Source: Siccirubricoccus deserti (GTDB lineage Bacteria > Pseudomonadota > Alphaproteobacteria > Acetobacterales > Acetobacteraceae). From it: a stretch of 64,000 nucleotides of DNA. Location: contig NZ_JACOMF010000006.1 in the NCBI RefSeq assembly GCF_014283215.1, positions 1 through 64,000 on the forward strand, in the 5' to 3' direction. Positions 61,855 through 64,000 of the stretch are shown in pieces. A program made the position numbers and the translations under genes. Below the pieces are notes generated by a model. The model worked only from the letters and a program-made list of their open reading frames with translations, made no database searches and was not told where the DNA came from. Each line of letters opens with the position of its first letter. Position 1 is the first letter of the stretch.

Positions 61855-62568
61855 ATGGCAACCCCCCGTCCTATCTTGATCGTCGAGGACGATGCCGCGC
61901 TGCGTGCGACGCTCGCGGAGCAGATCTGTCTCGAAGGTGACTTCACCGCCGATGAGGCGGAAAGCGCGAGCGAGGCGGTGCAGAAGCTCGCGAGTGCTGA
62001 TGCGCATTACGATGCCATCCTGCTCGACATCGGCCTGCCCGACGGCGACGGCCGCGACCTGTGCGCCAAGCTGCGGCGCGACGGCATGAGGATGCCGGTC
62101 ATCATGCTGACCGGGGCGGATGGCGAACAGGATGTGGTGCGTGGCCTTGACGCCGGCGCCAATGACTACATTGCCAAGCCGTTCCGGCTGAACGAGCTGC
62201 TGGCACGGGTCCGCGCCCAGCTCCGCGTGTTCGACAATTCGGAAGACGCGGTCTTCACCGTCGGGCCGTACATGTTCCGCCCGAGCGCGCGGCTGCTGCT
62301 GGAGCCGGCGCGGAACCGCAAGGTGCGGCTCACCGACAAGGAGAGCAACATCCTGAAGTTCCTCTATCGCGCCGGCGGAAGGCCGGTGCCGCGGCAGATC
62401 CTGCTGAACGAGGTCTGGGGCTACAACAGCGCGGTCACCACCCACACGCTGGAGACCCACATCTACCGCCTGCGGCAGAAGATCGAGCCGGACCCGTCGC
62501 GGGCGCGGCTGCTGCTGACCGAGGGTGGTGGCTACAAGCTGGACCCGGTGGCCACTTCCGCGGTCTAG
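61855..62568 (+). CDS. OmpR-family response regulator
   Basis: 237 residues: receiver domain (1-120) with Glu11-Asp12-Asp13 (ILIVEDDAAL), phospho-acceptor Asp58 (ILLDIGLPDGDG), Thr86 and Lys108 (IAKPFRLNELLARVR), then a winged-helix DNA-binding domain (about 135-230: RKVRLTDKESNILKFLYRAGG ... TTHTLETHIYRLRQKIEPD). CCGGAGGTCGT precedes the ATG. The kinase partner is not adjacent; the HWE kinase at 37 kb normally pairs with other types. Confidence 0.9.
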   Translation: MATPRPILIVEDDAALRATLAEQICLEGDFTADEAESASEAVQKLASADAHYDAILLDIGLPDGDGRDLCAKLRRDGMRMPVIMLTGADGEQDVVRGLDAGANDYIAKPFRLNELLARVRAQLRVFDNSEDAVFTVGPYMFRPSARLLLEPARNRKVRLTDKESNILKFLYRAGGRPVPRQILLNEVWGYNSAVTTHTLETHIYRLRQKIEPDPSRARLLLTEGGGYKLDPVATSAV

Positions 62569-63083
62569 GTGGATGCGAACCGGGGCGGTTCCCCCGCCTC
62601 CCCGGTGCGGACAACTTCCCACCGACGTGGCCCACGCTTCGGGCTGGCCCGCTGTTGCGGGCCACTTGCCCTGTCCGCATGGTTGCGATCTCGACGGGCA
62701 GTCCGGAGCAGTTTCACGCAGGCTGGAGACAATCTGCGTGAAACTGCCCTGGGATTCCCGCGCGCAGAGGGGTGGCCGATGTCTGGGTCGCCACCGCTCC
62801 TGGATCGGTTCCAGGATTCCGGAACCGAGGCCGAGGCCATCGCTGGCCGGCGCCTTGCGCCCGAGGCGCTGTCGCCGCTTCGACCGGCTCCACAACCTTG
62901 ACACCGCCAGGAGGCTGAGGCCGGATCCGCCGGCGCATTGGGCAGGGCTTGCCGCCACGGCCGTTCATGTCGTCCGGCGGAAGGCAATCATGCGGGCCGC
63001 GGGCGGCATCGTGGATGCGAACAATCCGTTGGCGCAGGCGATGCCCTGGGTCGAGGGCGTTGCCCGCTTCGGCTTCGGCACCC
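62569..63083. other. Intergenic stretch with two hairpins
   Basis: No recognised gene between the response regulator and the convergent OmpA-like gene. It holds a hairpin at 62646-62663 (GGCCCGC - TGTT - GCGGGCC), which may end the regulator's message, and a longer inverted repeat (listed separately). A plus-strand frame up to 63103 ends in text that looks weakly protein-like (IMRAAGGIVDANNPLAQAMPW), but I cannot tie it to any family. Confidence 0.35.
62708..62747. repeat. 14-bp inverted repeat
   Basis: GCAGTTTCACGCAG and its exact complement CTGCGTGAAACTGC, 12 bases apart. Stem-forming on either strand; no T-run. It may be another dispersed palindrome or a binding site. Confidence 0.6.
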
Positions 63084-64000
63084 CTATCGATCGGTCAGCC
63101 TGAGCTCGATCCGCCGGTTCCGTGCCAGCGCCTCCGGGCTGTCGCCGGAATCCAACGGCTGGTTGTCGCCGAAGGCGGTCGCCGCCACGCGGTTGGGCGG
63201 CAGCCCTTCCGCCATCAGCAGCTGCGCCACGGCGATGGCCCGCGCCGCCGACAGCTCCCAGTTGCTGGCGAAGCGGGCGCTGCGGATCGGGATGCGATCG
63301 GCATGGCCATCCACCCGCAGCAGCCAGTTCACGTCGCGCGGGATGCGCGCCGACAGCTCCTGCAGCACCCGGGCGATCTCGCGGATCTGGCTCTGGCCGG
63401 CGGCCGACAGATCGGCGCTGCCGGGCGGGAACAGCACCTCGGACTGGAAGACGAAGCGGTCACCGACGATCCGCACCTCCGGCCGGTCGCCCAGCACGTC
63501 GCGCAGCCGGCCGAAGAAGTCGCTGCGGTAGCGCTGCAGCTCCTCGACCCGTGCCGCCAGCGCCGCGTTCAGCCGGGTGCCGAGGGCGGAGATCTGCGCA
63601 TCCTTGTCGCGGCCGCTGGCCTCGGCGATGTCGAGGGCGGCGGCGACGCGGGAGATCTGGGCGCGCAGCTCCTCGATCTGCCGGGTCAGCAGCGCCACCT
63701 GGGCGCGGGCGCTTTCGGCCAGCCGTGTTTGCTCACCGACGGCGCGCTCGGCGGCGGCGCGGCGTTCGGCCTCGGTGCTGGCGGCGGCCTCGGCGGTACT
63801 GCGGCGCTGCGCCTCGTCGCCGGCACGGCGTGCCGCCTCGGCCGCCTGGCGCTCCATCTGGTCGCGCATGGCGGAGAGGGCACGGATCTGCTCGGACAGC
63901 CGGGCGATGTCGGAGAGCCGGGCCTCGATGGTGGCGCGGTCCGCCTGCACCTGGCGGTCGAGCGCGGCCACTTCCGCCCGCATGGCGGCGAGCTGGCGCT
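63084..64000 (-). CDS. OmpA-like peptidoglycan-binding protein with a long coiled coil (5' end outside window)
   Basis: At least 305 residues, N-terminus beyond the right edge (the frame is open to base 64000 and reads RQLAAMRAEV before the first in-window Met). A long Ala/Arg/Glu coiled coil (to about residue 150) is followed by an OmpA-type C-terminal domain: FQSEVLFPPGSADLS, LLRVDGHADRIPI, NWELSAARAIAVAQLL and FGDNQPLDSGDSPEALARNRRIELRL, the peptidoglycan-binding face (Asp and Arg conserved). Such proteins anchor the cell wall, often encoded beside ExbB/MotA-type channel genes; that neighbour is not visible. Confidence 0.85.
   Translation of the reverse strand, partial: RQLAAMRAEVAALDRQVQADRATIEARLSDIARLSEQIRALSAMRDQMERQAAEAARRAGDEAQRRSTAEAAASTEAERRAAAERAVGEQTRLAESARAQVALLTRQIEELRAQISRVAAALDIAEASGRDKDAQISALGTRLNAALAARVEELQRYRSDFFGRLRDVLGDRPEVRIVGDRFVFQSEVLFPPGSADLSAAGQSQIREIARVLQELSARIPRDVNWLLRVDGHADRIPIRSARFASNWELSAARAIAVAQLLMAEGLPPNRVAATAFGDNQPLDSGDSPEALARNRRIELRLTDR

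Overview
The window is uniformly G+C-rich, with strong third-position bias and long antisense open frames. Its gene content (many tripartite tricarboxylate transporter (TTT) receptors, TRAP transporters, an NdvA-like glucan exporter, an Atm1-type exporter, an HWE-family histidine kinase, DUF1491 and DUF2783 proteins) points to an alphaproteobacterium, most likely a Roseomonas-like member of the Acetobacteraceae. That placement is inferred from family content and was not tested by alignment. No rRNA, tRNA, CRISPR array, prophage or plasmid origin was seen.

Layout. 0-3 kb is a scarred zone: the start of an IS5-type transposase at the left edge, a kpsC-like capsule glycosyltransferase gene whose second half has been replaced, and a decayed IS630-type transposase. 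3-14 kb is mixed housekeeping and scavenging: an N-carbamoyl-amino-acid hydrolase, a cupredoxin, a nitroreductase, a lone TTT receptor, a class II aldolase, a DUF4743/NUDIX protein, an Atm1-like exporter and ribosomal protein L28. 14-25 kb is catabolic. It has a broken aromatic-type FAD monooxygenase with its DUF2783 partner, then a class V aminotransferase, then a tight run of TTT receptor, MaoC-like hydratase, class III CoA-transferase and CitE-like lyase (the layout expected for activation, hydration and cleavage of a dicarboxylic acid such as itaconate, mesaconate or citramalate). hmgA and fahA (the homogentisate branch of tyrosine breakdown) and a second CoA-transferase follow.

25-33 kb holds an M20 peptidase, a TauD-like oxygenase and an Asp/Glu-racemase homologue, then four tandem TTT receptor genes with no membrane subunits. 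33-44 kb holds the NdvA-like exporter, a CBS protein, a TRAP region (three related DctP genes, one decayed, one dctQM pair, and a histidine kinase set between them) and mscL. 44-50 kb has a Na+/H+ antiporter, a truncated HtrA-type protease, an unrecognised 496-residue helical protein with two hydrophobic segments and a polytopic membrane protein. 50-59 kb has the only complete TTT system here (tctC-tctB-tctA with a clear terminator) beside an M20 amidohydrolase, a creatininase-family protein, two tandem ketopantoate-reductase-like genes and a VOC protein. 59-64 kb has a DUF429 protein, cytochrome b561, an OmpR-type response regulator and a partial OmpA-like protein.

Together the genes describe an organism invested in capturing varied organic acids and modified amino acids. 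There are seven TTT receptors but one membrane complex, and three TRAP receptors (one dead) but one membrane pair. I found no clearly new multi-gene defence or conflict system. The strongest leads are the receptor expansion, the dicarboxyl-CoA operon, the helical protein with toxin-like architecture, and three enzymes whose usual catalytic residue is replaced.
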